In this document: piece after piece, positions 9,929 to 18,130 of the stretch
Numbering within the stretch: the stretch's first letter is position 1
Layout: each line of letters starts with the position of its first letter
Assembly: GCA_032718475.1 (NCBI GenBank)
Contig: JAUCBJ010003035.1
Location: 1-29,897, forward strand
Direction of reading: 5' to 3'
DNA length: 29,897 nucleotides
Source: Nemertoderma westbladi
Lineage: Eukaryota > Xenacoelomorpha > Nemertodermatida > Nemertodermatidae
The notes under the pieces: model-generated
The model's database searches: none
Seen by the model: the letters and a program-made list of their open reading frames with translations, nothing else
What the model was told of the DNA's origin: nothing
Translations under genes and position numbers: made by a program

Positions 9929-10060
9929 ATGGCCGCTCCACCTCCGTATCAGCAGGTTGGATATCAAGATAAACCGCCTTCGTATAATCCTGGATACCAA
10001 GATCCCGCCGGATTCAAGCAAGGATATCAGCAACCCCAAGCACAGCCCTACCCTCCTCAG
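9929..10060 (+). CDS. First coding exon of a Pro/Gln/Tyr-rich protein
   Basis: An ATG in good context (GAAGTAATGGCC) opens a 44-codon frame beginning MAAPPPYQQVGYQDKPPSYN and continuing with PGYQ and QGYQQPQ repeats to PPQ. It ends exactly at CAG followed by GTCAGT (10061), a good splice donor, leaving phase 0. The PPPY and PPSY strings are PY-type motifs that bind WW domains such as those of Nedd4-family ligases. Such N-terminal tails precede membrane domains in scramblase-, LITAF- or BRI3-like proteins. None of those later domains is present nearby, so the family cannot be named. The next exon was not found downstream on the plus strand; it may lie far away, past the repeats. Reality of the exon is supported by repeat-periodic coding, start context and donor; function is unassigned. 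Confidence 0.7.
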
Positions 10061-10917
10061 GTCAGTGGTCAGTCATAATCCCAATCCTGTAATAATCCTT
10101 TAGGGTAGACTGGTACCGGTAGACCAGTAGACTGGGCTGGGCGCTGGCAGGCTGGGTTTGTATGGCCCTTTTATCGCCTTTTTTTAATCCCACGGCTGCA
10201 CGGGGATAGGCTGATAGGCAGTCAGTGTCAGGCTGTCAGGGAGCACAGTTACATGAAACCATTATGGCCAGGGCCACCACTCCCCCCCTGCCCCCCTACG
10301 TGCTACGGCTACGCTACAGCCCTAGGAAGAAACCTAGGCCTACATGTCAAGATGTAGGCCTCAGCATATCTCAGCTATATACTGATATTGGGCCTATTAC
10401 TGCAGTACTGCGTAGCGTACTGTATTAAACTTTTAAAACCCAGGGTAATTTTCGAATTCAGGTCCCCAGAGGCGGTTTTTTAAAAAAGAAACGGGTGATA
10501 CCACCCCAGGGCGGGGTGGTATCTGGGTATGGCAGTATGGCCACCAACTGACCAATATTGTATGAATTTTAAATGCCTTCGTCTGTTCGTACCCCTATCA
10601 CCTATCAGCCTATCAATGCTGCAATGGGTTGTATAGCCATTGGGTTGATTTTTTAAAAAATTGCCATGAAATTCTGCCATATAAACAGCCATTTGTTTTT
10701 CACATATCAGACAATAAACAGATAAACTGAACTATAAATTGATAGAAAATAACCTTCAAGAAATTTCAAATGTTTTCATCACAGGTTTGAAAATCACCCG
10801 GTTTGTTCTTTTTTAAAAGTGATAGAAAATCACCCCATTCTACAATCAGTTTTGCCGAACTATCCAACTTGTCTTACGTGTTATTTTCATTATTTATTTA
10901 TTTAGAAAGTAGTTTGT
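10061..10917. other. Intronic or intergenic stretch without a recognised gene
   Basis: Presumed intron of the gene starting at 9929. It contains a hairpin at 10497-10523 (GATACCACCCC, 5-base loop, exact complement), two T6A6-type runs (10478 and 10652 regions) and repeated GATAGAAAATMACC phrases at 10741 and 10821. The 67- and 70-codon frames here show no domains. Confidence 0.45.
10497..10523. repeat. 11-bp perfect inverted repeat, 5-base loop
   Basis: GATACCACCCC, loop AGGGC, then GGGGTGGTATC. A GC-rich stem in AT-rich surroundings. No role can be assigned. Confidence 0.6.
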
Positions 10918-11134
10918 CGAAATTAGTATTATAAAAATGGCTGTTTTGGGACATAATCATTAGGCGACAGGTGCTGTGGTATATACTGCAAGAAAACAAT
11001 TACCGGTAGGCCTATTTTAATTATTGCTTTAAAGTAGGCCTAGCGGTAATTGTTTTCTTCCAGTATATACCACAGCACCTGTCGCCTAAATGATTTTATG
11101 TCCAAAAACAGCCATTTTTATAATACTCATTTCG
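10918..11134. repeat. Long inverted repeat, arms about 97 and 100 bp, 20-base loop
   Basis: The left arm (10918-11014) and right arm (11035-11134) are reverse complements with only a few mismatches and short indels. Both contain GGCGACAGGTGCTGTGGTAT, followed towards the centre by the TATACTG block, GAAAACAATTACCG and TAGGCCTA. The loop at 11015-11034 is AT-rich. The form fits a foldback-type MITE or a locus giving a hairpin RNA. No transposase is nearby. No obvious target duplication was found at the edges. Confidence 0.85.
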
Positions 11135-12044
11135 GCCCTAATACTAACACTAATACTGTCCCAGGCAGTTGTTTTGTTATTGTAGCCATACCATCCCAAT
11201 GTCTAAATTTGGTTGGACGGGGTGTTATGGCCATGATTTTTTGAGGGTAAATTACCCATCTCTGCATCTAGAAGTTAATGAAATCGAATAAATGAAATTA
11301 TTTATTAATTTAACCATTTTGGTCCAAAATATGTCGAAATTATTTTTATGATCTATTAATGCACGATTAAATGGTGTTTCAAATTCTGAAAACCGCTATT
11401 TAATAGCTCTTTCAGTTTTCAAGTTATAACAATTTACATTTAGAGATTCCTATTGAAATTACTATTACTATGCTGCTATGTATAAGGAAAGGTCGATTAT
11501 CTCCAAATATTTTTTTTATGAAATTGTCAACTTCAAAACCTACTACTTCTACAATTTTTGAGCAAATAGTTTGAAATTTACTGTGGGTGTCTAGATAGCC
11601 ACCCTGCAGCCCTGCATAAAAGTATCGGACAACTTTTCTAAATTTTTTGTTAATAAAATTTAATACTATTTATAAGATTATAACAAACCTTAAATATTAG
11701 CATAAATTTGCAGCGCCACCTAGTGGTGCAGAATTATTTTCTCAAAATTTTGCCTGATAGTTATGTTGCCCCATCTTTGATCTTTCATATAAAAAATTTT
11801 CATGTGATTAGATTCAAAACTGTAAAAGCCTTAGTGTTTTAAGCGAAACCAAGTTTTTTTTATTGTTAACTAGTATTAACTACCGGTAATATTAAATAGC
11901 GAAAAATAAAATTTTCTTGACCTATCATATAGAATAGCATCTTAGGCACTTATATTCCAAATTATAGCCAAAACCAAGCAATTTTGAAACGCTGAGAGTG
12001 ATAAATCGAAGACTGGCTGCATATTTGTGGGACGGTACTCCATC
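11135..12044. other. AT-rich non-coding stretch up to the RTE-like insertion
   Basis: No open frame with a recognisable product. It holds many T/A runs and one conspicuous CTCF-like string at 11711-11728. The sequence may be a decayed DNA element, but no terminal repeats were seen. Confidence 0.45.
11711..11728 (-). promoter_or_regulatory. CTCF-like motif
   Basis: CAGCGCCACCTAGTGGTG fits the reverse complement of the bilaterian CTCF consensus (AGCGCCMCCTRGTGG) at nearly every position. CTCF is the zinc-finger protein that sets chromatin loop and insulator sites. A single match in AT-rich DNA is suggestive only; related GCGCCA strings also occur inside repeats. Confidence 0.35.
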
Positions 12045-12070
12045 TACACTTCTACAGTTTGCCGCTAGAG
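12045..12070. repeat. Left target-site duplication of the RTE-like element
   Basis: The 26 bases beginning TACACTTCTACAG and ending CCGCTAGAG are identical to 15816-15841. They are followed here by AGGTTCC (element start) and there by GTCGAC (host flank). Confidence 0.93.
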
Positions 12071-12259
12071 AGGTTCCAGGTCAGGTTAGGTATTCTAGGT
12101 CATTGATCAAGAAAACTTGCCACCTCCATGCAGGATAAAGGAGGTGCCACCTGTAGCTGCATAGACCCTCTTACTAGGGCAAATTTGGTCCTGTAACTAG
12201 GACCCCCTTCGTTCTGGGATAAGGACGCCCTTGGTCCTGGATTAAGGACCCATATACTT

Positions 12260-12480
12260 GGCTGCAGGGGTATATGTGCTGACCAGGCAGATGGTGATCT
12301 ACCAATGGCTGGTCAGGAGTAGAGTGTTCTCATGTCCACTCTGAGAGCACTTCACTGCGACCTGCACCTGGCAGCAAGGGTACAGGGCATGACCCAGCAG
12401 ATGAGCTGCAACAGCCAATGGTGGGTCATGTGCGCCAGAGTAGATATGGGTGATGGGCCTCATATCTGACTCCATTGCGA
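12260..12480 (+). repeat. Diverged tandem duplication in the element's 5'UTR
   Basis: GGCTGCAGGGGTATATG with GACCAGGCAGATG at 12260 resembles GGCAGCAAGGGTACAGG with GACCCAGCAGATG at 12370. The end block CACTGCGACCTGCACC (near 12354) resembles CATTGCGACACCCACC (near 12473). Two units of roughly 110-120 bp, clearly diverged. Promoter-bearing 5' subrepeats are known in several LINE families; that role here is inference. Confidence 0.5.
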
Positions 12481-12495
12481 CACCCACCCTGTGGA

Positions 12496-15400
12496 ATGGC
12501 AAACCAGGGTGTGGTATTTGCCCCGAGAGCTGACTCGGCAAAAAAGCACCCCTCAACCCCCACTATGGATTACATTAGCAATGCGGAGGTCTGGCCACTA
12601 GAGGCCAGTGGAATTACCGGACACAATCGGCCTCACAGGCGTCAGTTAACTCCTGACCGGCTGCCTGTCTCACCCCCTACTGGAGAGAGAGCAGCCAACA
12701 ATTCTTTGAGTCCCTTTCCTGATGACCTTTCTGGCCCAAACCCTGGGTCACCAGGAAGGCCAGATTGTGATGGGGAGAGGGATTCTGGAGTTGGAGGCTA
12801 CTCTCATGTTCCACCCCGACCAACAAAGCCATTGGTGAATCTGAGGCAAGTCACAAGACTAGCCTCAGTAAACACCCTAACACTCAGGTCCCCAATGCGA
12901 CAAGGTGAGCTGACTGCCTTGGCAGATAAGCTTTATCTTAGCGCAGTGGGTGTTCAAGAGCACCGAATGCAAACTGGACAGACTGATGAGGTTCTGATTA
13001 AGGACATGGGGGGCGGTTGGCGACTCGCCCTTGCGTCAGCAGATGATAGTGGCAATGGTGGAATTGGTCTATTGATGAATCCAACTGCACATGCAGCATT
13101 GGACAAAATAGACCAAATCTCTAACCGCATCATCCGTTGCCACTTCTCATGTTCTGGAAGACTGGCTAAGAAGTTTCCTAAGGTGGTTCTGATTGTGTGC
13201 TACTCTCCAACTAGTGTTGCCCCTGTAGAGGAGGTGGATAATTTCTACCACAATCTACAAGCAGCTACTGATGGAGTGGATCAACATGCATTCTTAACAT
13301 TCCTGGGAGACTTTAATGCAAGTCTGCATCAATCACCTACATCGCCCTGGGTCTATAGCAATAGTGTTAACCGAAATTCTGTCCATCTTCAGGATTTTAT
13401 CTCTGGAAATGGATTGTTTTCGGCTGGAACCCAGTTCAAGAAGCGAACTGGAAAGCTATGGACTCATAGTGGACCCAGTGGTCACAAGTCCCAGATAGAC
13501 CATATTCTGTTTCGTAGGAAATACAGGAGCTCTATACGAGACTGTAATGCATTTACACTTCGACCCTTCTCCAGTGATCACCGCCTTATTGTGGCCAAGG
13601 TAAGACTTAGTCTGCGTGCTAGCAGAACAGCGAAATCTGCCTTGCCGCGGCATGACTGGTCCTCTCTGTTGCAACAGCCAAGTGTGAGATCCAGCTTCAC
13701 ACTACAGCTGAGCAACAGGTATGAGGCTCTTGCCTCTGAGGCGGCAGATCACTGTGAGGGCTATACTGCCTTTACAGAAGCAGTTAAGTTAGCAGCTGCA
13801 GAAACAGTTCCTGTATACCCTCGAAACAGGAAAAGGGCCCCCTGGACTGACAACAAAATTCAGAAGTGCCGAAATGACCTTCATAAGGCGCAGAAAGAGT
13901 CCCGACTCAAACAGACTACAGCGGCCAAGAATGCAGTTAAGGCTGCATCTAGGTCTCTGAACAGGCAGTACTCTGCTAATCTACAGGAGCTAATAAACCA
14001 ACAGGTTGATGCCATCAATGATTCTGACGACAGCAGGCAATCATCCCAGGCATGGAAATCGATCAATCTGCTTACTGGGCGGAAAAGCCAACCAACCACC
14101 AAGGTTAAGACTGAATCACCAGCCGATCGCCTCAATGGTTGGAAAGCCCACTTTGAAAAGCTCCTCAATAATGACAGGGTATTGCCTGATAACTTTATAG
14201 GAGTAAAAGTGTCTGAGTCTGTACTCCCAGATATTCCCATTGGCGATATCACCTTTGCAGAAGTGAAGGCTGCTGCAAAGAGAATTAAGACCAATCGTGC
14301 CAGTGGAGTAGATGGTGTTCCCCCTGAGGTCTTTAAAATGCCTGAGTGTTTAAAGCTCATCTATCCCATCATAGTAGACATGTACCGAACAACAAGAGTC
14401 CCACAAGAAATAAAAACTAATAAGTTGGTGCCAGTTCCCAAGAAGGGCAACCTAACACTCTATGGTTCTTTTTGGGGAATCTCATTGATCTCGATTGCTG
14501 CAAAGCTATACAATAGGATTCTATTAAATCGCATCAGGGATCCCATTGAGAGACTGCTCCGTGGAAATCAGAATGGGTTCCGTAAAGGTCGTGGGACCAT
14601 GGAGTCCATTTTGGCTCTTAGAAGGATAATTGAAGAGTTATCAAAAAAGAAAGACAGGCATCTGGCTGTTATCTTTGTTGACTTCTTCAAGGCCTTTGAT
14701 TCAGTCTCTCGCTCACGTATGTTCAGCATACTTTCATTATATGGGATTCCTGATGAAATTATTGCAGCAATCAGATCAGTATACGATGGTTCGACAACAT
14801 TTGTGTCTACTGCTGCTGATGGTGACACAGAACCATTTGAAGTGTTATGGGGCGTCCTCCAAGGAGACACACTTGCACCATTCTTGTTCATTATTGTGGT
14901 TGACTATGTTCTACGCATGTCCTTAGATCATTATAATGATGATGGGGTGATGATAACTCCACCTACTGGCTCCAGAAGTCGAGGAAATCCTGCCAAGTAC
15001 CTAACTGATCTAGACTTTGCTGATGACTTAGGAGTACTCTCAGAATCATTAGAGGGAGCCCAACGGCTCCTCAGCTCATTAGAACATGCTGCTTCTAGTG
15101 TTGGTCTTTTTATTAACTCCAGAAAGACCAAAATTCTGACAGTTAACTTTGAAAGTCCTCAGCAAGTCTCTGATCGGATGAGCATAAGCTCAAAGGATGG
15201 TATGCTTGAGCATGTGGACGACTTCTGTTACCTGGGATCATGGATCCAGAAGTCAGGTGAGGACCTTCGAATACGTAAGGGAAAGGCATGGGCAGCCTTG
15301 AATAGGCTTTCCAGGATTTGGAAGTCCCCGAGAATTAATCGGAAACTTAAGGTCCGATTATTTAGAGCAGCAGTAGTTCCAGTACTCCTCTACGGGAGTC

Positions 15401-15855
15401 CATGCTGGGCTCTAACTGCTGAGGACACCAAATCTCTGGATGGCACATTCACAAGAATGCTACGCCGGGTTCATTGTGTCAAGTACAATGCACACATCTC
15501 CAACCAGACACTATTTAACATTGGAGGTGTCTCATTGGTTCCCCCAAGCTTGACACTAGAACAAAATCGCCTCCGCTTTGCAGGACATTGCTTTCGCCGT
15601 GAGGACCAGCCAGTGCATAATCTTGTACTTTGGCAGCCTCATGGAGTGAATAAGCATGGTGGACAGCCCATGACTTTCTTGAGACGTATCTTAAAGGACA
15701 CTGGCCTTAAATATGCGGATGATCTAGCAAATGTCATGGGTGATAGGGAGTTGTGGCGGTGCAATTTTGTTGACAAGCCGGCACAGCATGCCGATCCTAG
15801 TAGTAGTAGTAGTAGTACACTTCTACAGTTTGCCGCTAGAGGTCGACATATCTGA
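12496..15855 (+). CDS. Endonuclease-reverse transcriptase of RTE-like element
   Basis: Single polyprotein of 1,119 codons from the first in-frame ATG after the stop at 12451; only non-ATG codons precede it. Residues 1 to about 118 are a Pro-rich, basic leader. The APE-type endonuclease follows: VNTLTLRSP, then VQEHR with catalytic Glu155, GDFNAS with Asp273 and Asn275 (13306-13320), SQIDHILF, and SDH at 360-362. The reverse transcriptase has FVDFFKAFDSVSRSRM from about residue 727, GVLQGDTLAPFLF, and catalytic FADD at 841-844 (15016-15027). The C-terminal region has VLLYGSPCWALT, RLRFAGHCFRRED and a late Trp block, as in RTE elements. It nicks the target and reverse transcribes its own RNA there. 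Oddity: the expected stop after the AQH block is missing; the frame runs through the AGT tail as six Ser, then through the target duplication to TGA at 15853-15855 in host DNA. Confidence 0.92.
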   Translation: MANQGVVFAPRADSAKKHPSTPTMDYISNAEVWPLEASGITGHNRPHRRQLTPDRLPVSPPTGERAANNSLSPFPDDLSGPNPGSPGRPDCDGERDSGVGGYSHVPPRPTKPLVNLRQVTRLASVNTLTLRSPMRQGELTALADKLYLSAVGVQEHRMQTGQTDEVLIKDMGGGWRLALASADDSGNGGIGLLMNPTAHAALDKIDQISNRIIRCHFSCSGRLAKKFPKVVLIVCYSPTSVAPVEEVDNFYHNLQAATDGVDQHAFLTFLGDFNASLHQSPTSPWVYSNSVNRNSVHLQDFISGNGLFSAGTQFKKRTGKLWTHSGPSGHKSQIDHILFRRKYRSSIRDCNAFTLRPFSSDHRLIVAKVRLSLRASRTAKSALPRHDWSSLLQQPSVRSSFTLQLSNRYEALASEAADHCEGYTAFTEAVKLAAAETVPVYPRNRKRAPWTDNKIQKCRNDLHKAQKESRLKQTTAAKNAVKAASRSLNRQYSANLQELINQQVDAINDSDDSRQSSQAWKSINLLTGRKSQPTTKVKTESPADRLNGWKAHFEKLLNNDRVLPDNFIGVKVSESVLPDIPIGDITFAEVKAAAKRIKTNRASGVDGVPPEVFKMPECLKLIYPIIVDMYRTTRVPQEIKTNKLVPVPKKGNLTLYGSFWGISLISIAAKLYNRILLNRIRDPIERLLRGNQNGFRKGRGTMESILALRRIIEELSKKKDRHLAVIFVDFFKAFDSVSRSRMFSILSLYGIPDEIIAAIRSVYDGSTTFVSTAADGDTEPFEVLWGVLQGDTLAPFLFIIVVDYVLRMSLDHYNDDGVMITPPTGSRSRGNPAKYLTDLDFADDLGVLSESLEGAQRLLSSLEHAASSVGLFINSRKTKILTVNFESPQQVSDRMSISSKDGMLEHVDDFCYLGSWIQKSGEDLRIRKGKAWAALNRLSRIWKSPRINRKLKVRLFRAAVVPVLLYGSPCWALTAEDTKSLDGTFTRMLRRVHCVKYNAHISNQTLFNIGGVSLVPPSLTLEQNRLRFAGHCFRREDQPVHNLVLWQPHGVNKHGGQPMTFLRRILKDTGLKYADDLANVMGDRELWRCNFVDKPAQHADPSSSSSSTLLQFAARGRHI
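15797..15815 (+). repeat. (AGT)n tail of the RTE-like element
   Basis: Six AGT units directly after GATCC, before the target duplication. In this copy they are translated as Ser codons. Confidence 0.85.
15816..15841. repeat. Right target-site duplication of the RTE-like element
   Basis: Identical over 26 bases to 12045-12070. The empty site can therefore be inferred as the left flank, one copy of this sequence, then GTCGACATATC. Confidence 0.93.
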
Positions 15856-17249
15856 AAGTGAAAACCTTCTCTCATTTTGTTATCCGTTTAAGCTGAAACT
15901 TGGCAGACATGCTAGACCCTATGTGAGGAACGGTGCAGTGTTGAGAGGGAGAGTGCACGCGATTCGTCGGGTATTGAAGTGTGAGGGCTATTCAACACCC
16001 CCCGTTAAGTGTTGAAGTGTGGGGGCTATTCAACACCTCCCGTTAGAGTTGAAGTGTGAGGGCTATTCAACACCCCCCGTTAAGAGTTGTGTGAGGGCTA
16101 TTCAACACCTCCCGTTAGAGTTGGAGTGTGAGGGCTATTCAACACCTCCCGTTAAGAGTTGAAGTGTGAGGGCTATCAACACCTCCCGTTAGAGTTGGAG
16201 TGTGAGGGCTATTCAACACCTCCCGTTGGAGTTGGAGTGTGAGGGCTATTCAACACCTCCCGTTAGAGTTGGAGTGTGAGGGCTATTCAACACCTCCCGT
16301 TAGAGTTGGAGTGTGAGGGCTATTCAACACCTCCCGTTAGAGTTGGAGTGTGAGGGCTATTCAACACCTCCCGTTAGAGTTGGAGTGTGAGGGCTATTCA
16401 ACACCTCCCGTTAGAGTTGGAGTGTGAGGGCTATTCAACACCTCCCGTTAGAGTTGGAGTGTGAGGGCTATTCAACACCCCCCGTTAGCTTAGAGTTGGA
16501 GTGTGAGGGCTATTCAACACCTCCCGTTAGAGTTGGAGTGTGAGGGCTATTCAACACCTCCCGTTAGAGTTGGAGTGTGAGGGCTATTCAACACCCCCTG
16601 TTAGAGTTGGAGTGTGAGGGCTATTCAACACCTCCCGTTAGAGTTGGAGTGTGAGGGCTATTCAACACCTCCCGTTAGAGTTGGAGTGTGAGGGCTATTC
16701 AACACCTCCCGTTAGAGTTGGAGTGTGAGGGCTATTCAACACCTCCCGTTAAGAGTTGAAGTGTGAGGGCTATTCAACACCTCCCGTTAGAGTTGAAGTG
16801 TGAGGGCTATTCAACACCTCCCGTTAAGAGTTAAAGTGTGAGGGCTATTCAACACCTCCCGTTAAGAGTTGAAGTGTGAGGGCTATTCAACACATCCCGT
16901 TAGAGTTGAAGTGAGGGCTATCAACACCTCCCGTTAGAGTTGAAGTGCGAGGGCTATTCAACACCTCCCGTTAGAGTTGAAGTGTGAGGGCTATTCAACA
17001 CCTCCCGTTAGAGTTGAAGTGTGAGGGCTATTCAACACCTCCCTTTAAGAGTTGAAGTGTGAGGGCTATTCAACACCACCCGTTAAGAGTTGAAGTGTGA
17101 GGGCTATTCAACACCTCCCGTTAGAGTTGAAGTGAGGGCTATTCAACACCTCCCGTTAGAGTTGAAGTGTGAGGGCTATTCAACACCTCCCGTTAGAGTT
17201 GAAGTGTGGGGGCTATTCAACACCTCCCGTTAGAGTTGAAGTGTGAAGG

Positions 17250-17850
17250 CTATTCAACACCTCCCGTGAAGAGTTGAAGTGTGAGGGCTATTCAACACCT
17301 CCCGTTAAGAGTTGAAGTGTGAGGGCTGTTCAACACCTCCCTTTAAGAGTTGAAGTGTGAGGGTTATTCAACACCTCCCTTTAGAGTTGAAGTGTGAGGG
17401 CTATTCAACACCTCCCGTTAAGAGTTGAAGTGTGAGGGATATTCAACACCTCCCGTTAAGAGTTGAAGTGTGATGGATATTCAACACCTCCCGTTAAGAG
17501 TTTAAGTGTGAAGGCTATTCAACACCTCCCGTTAGAGTTGAAGTGTGAGGGCTATTCAACACCTCCCGTTAGAGTTGAAGTGTGAAGGCTATTCAACACC
17601 TCCCGTTAAGAGTTGAAGTGTGAGGGCTGTTCAACACCTCCCGTTAAGAGTTGAAGTGTGAGGGTTATTCAACACCTCCCTTTAGAGTTGAAGTGTAAGG
17701 GCTATTCAACACCTCCCGTTAAGAGTTGAAGTGTGAGGGATATTCAACACCTCCCGTTAAGAGTTGAAGTGTGAGGGATATTCAACACCTCCCGTTAAGA
17801 GTTGAAGTGTGAGGGCTATTCAACACATTCCGTTAAGATTTGAAATGTGA
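17250..17850 (+). repeat. About 301-bp higher-order repeat (eight monomers)
   Basis: The rare variant GGGCTGTTCAAC occurs at 17323 and 17624. Both are followed in the same order by GGGTTATTC, CTCCCTTTAGAG and GGGATATTC variants. The 301-bp spacing equals eight monomers. Copies are less alike than the 672-bp pair, so this is probably an older duplication. Confidence 0.7.
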
Positions 17851-18130
17851 GGGCTATTAAACACCTCCCGTTAGAGTTGAAGTGTGAGGGCTATTCAACA
17901 CCTCCCGTTAAGAGTTGAAGTGTGAGGGCTATTCAACACCTCCCGTTAGAGTTGAAGTGAGGGCTATTCAACACCTCCTGTTAGAGTTGAAGTGTGAGGG
18001 CTATTCAACACCTCCCGTTAAGAGTTGAAGTGTGAGGGCTCTTCAACACCTCCCGTTAAGAGTTAAAGTGTGAGGGCTATTCAACACCTCCCGTTAAGAG
18101 TTGAAGTGTGAGGGCTATTCAACACCTCCC

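Larger units (their letters stand above)
12071..15815 (+). mobile_element. Full-length RTE-like non-LTR retrotransposon (copy 1)
   Basis: The element is bounded exactly by a perfect 26-bp target-site duplication and is about 3.75 kb, a usual size for RTE-clade elements. It has a 5'UTR of about 425 bases, one long ORF for endonuclease and reverse transcriptase, almost no 3'UTR, and a tail of (AGT/TAG)n at about 15797-15815, a simple-repeat tail typical of the clade rather than poly(A). The 5' end AGGTTCCAGGTCAGG is probably complete, because the insertion shows no other truncation. A second copy lies at 7712-8967 and a third, minus strand, at 28997-29897. The undamaged frame and perfect duplication indicate recent insertion. 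Clade assignment rests on size, tail type and C-terminal block style. Confidence 0.9.

Noticed and set aside
12475-12495. Start of the RTE-like polyprotein at TTG 12475
   Set aside because: An ATG in the same frame at 12496 is a more plausible animal start; no upstream in-frame ATG follows the stop at 12451.
14568-14891. Minus-strand frames inside the RTE-like ORF (also 13881-14360, 15639-15875)
   Set aside because: They are mirror frames of the coding strand; the same shadows occur in the copies at 8 and 29 kb.
15731-16015. 94-codon plus-strand frame across the RTE-like element end and satellite start
   Set aside because: It is out of frame with the RT gene, spans the element/host junction and has no motif.
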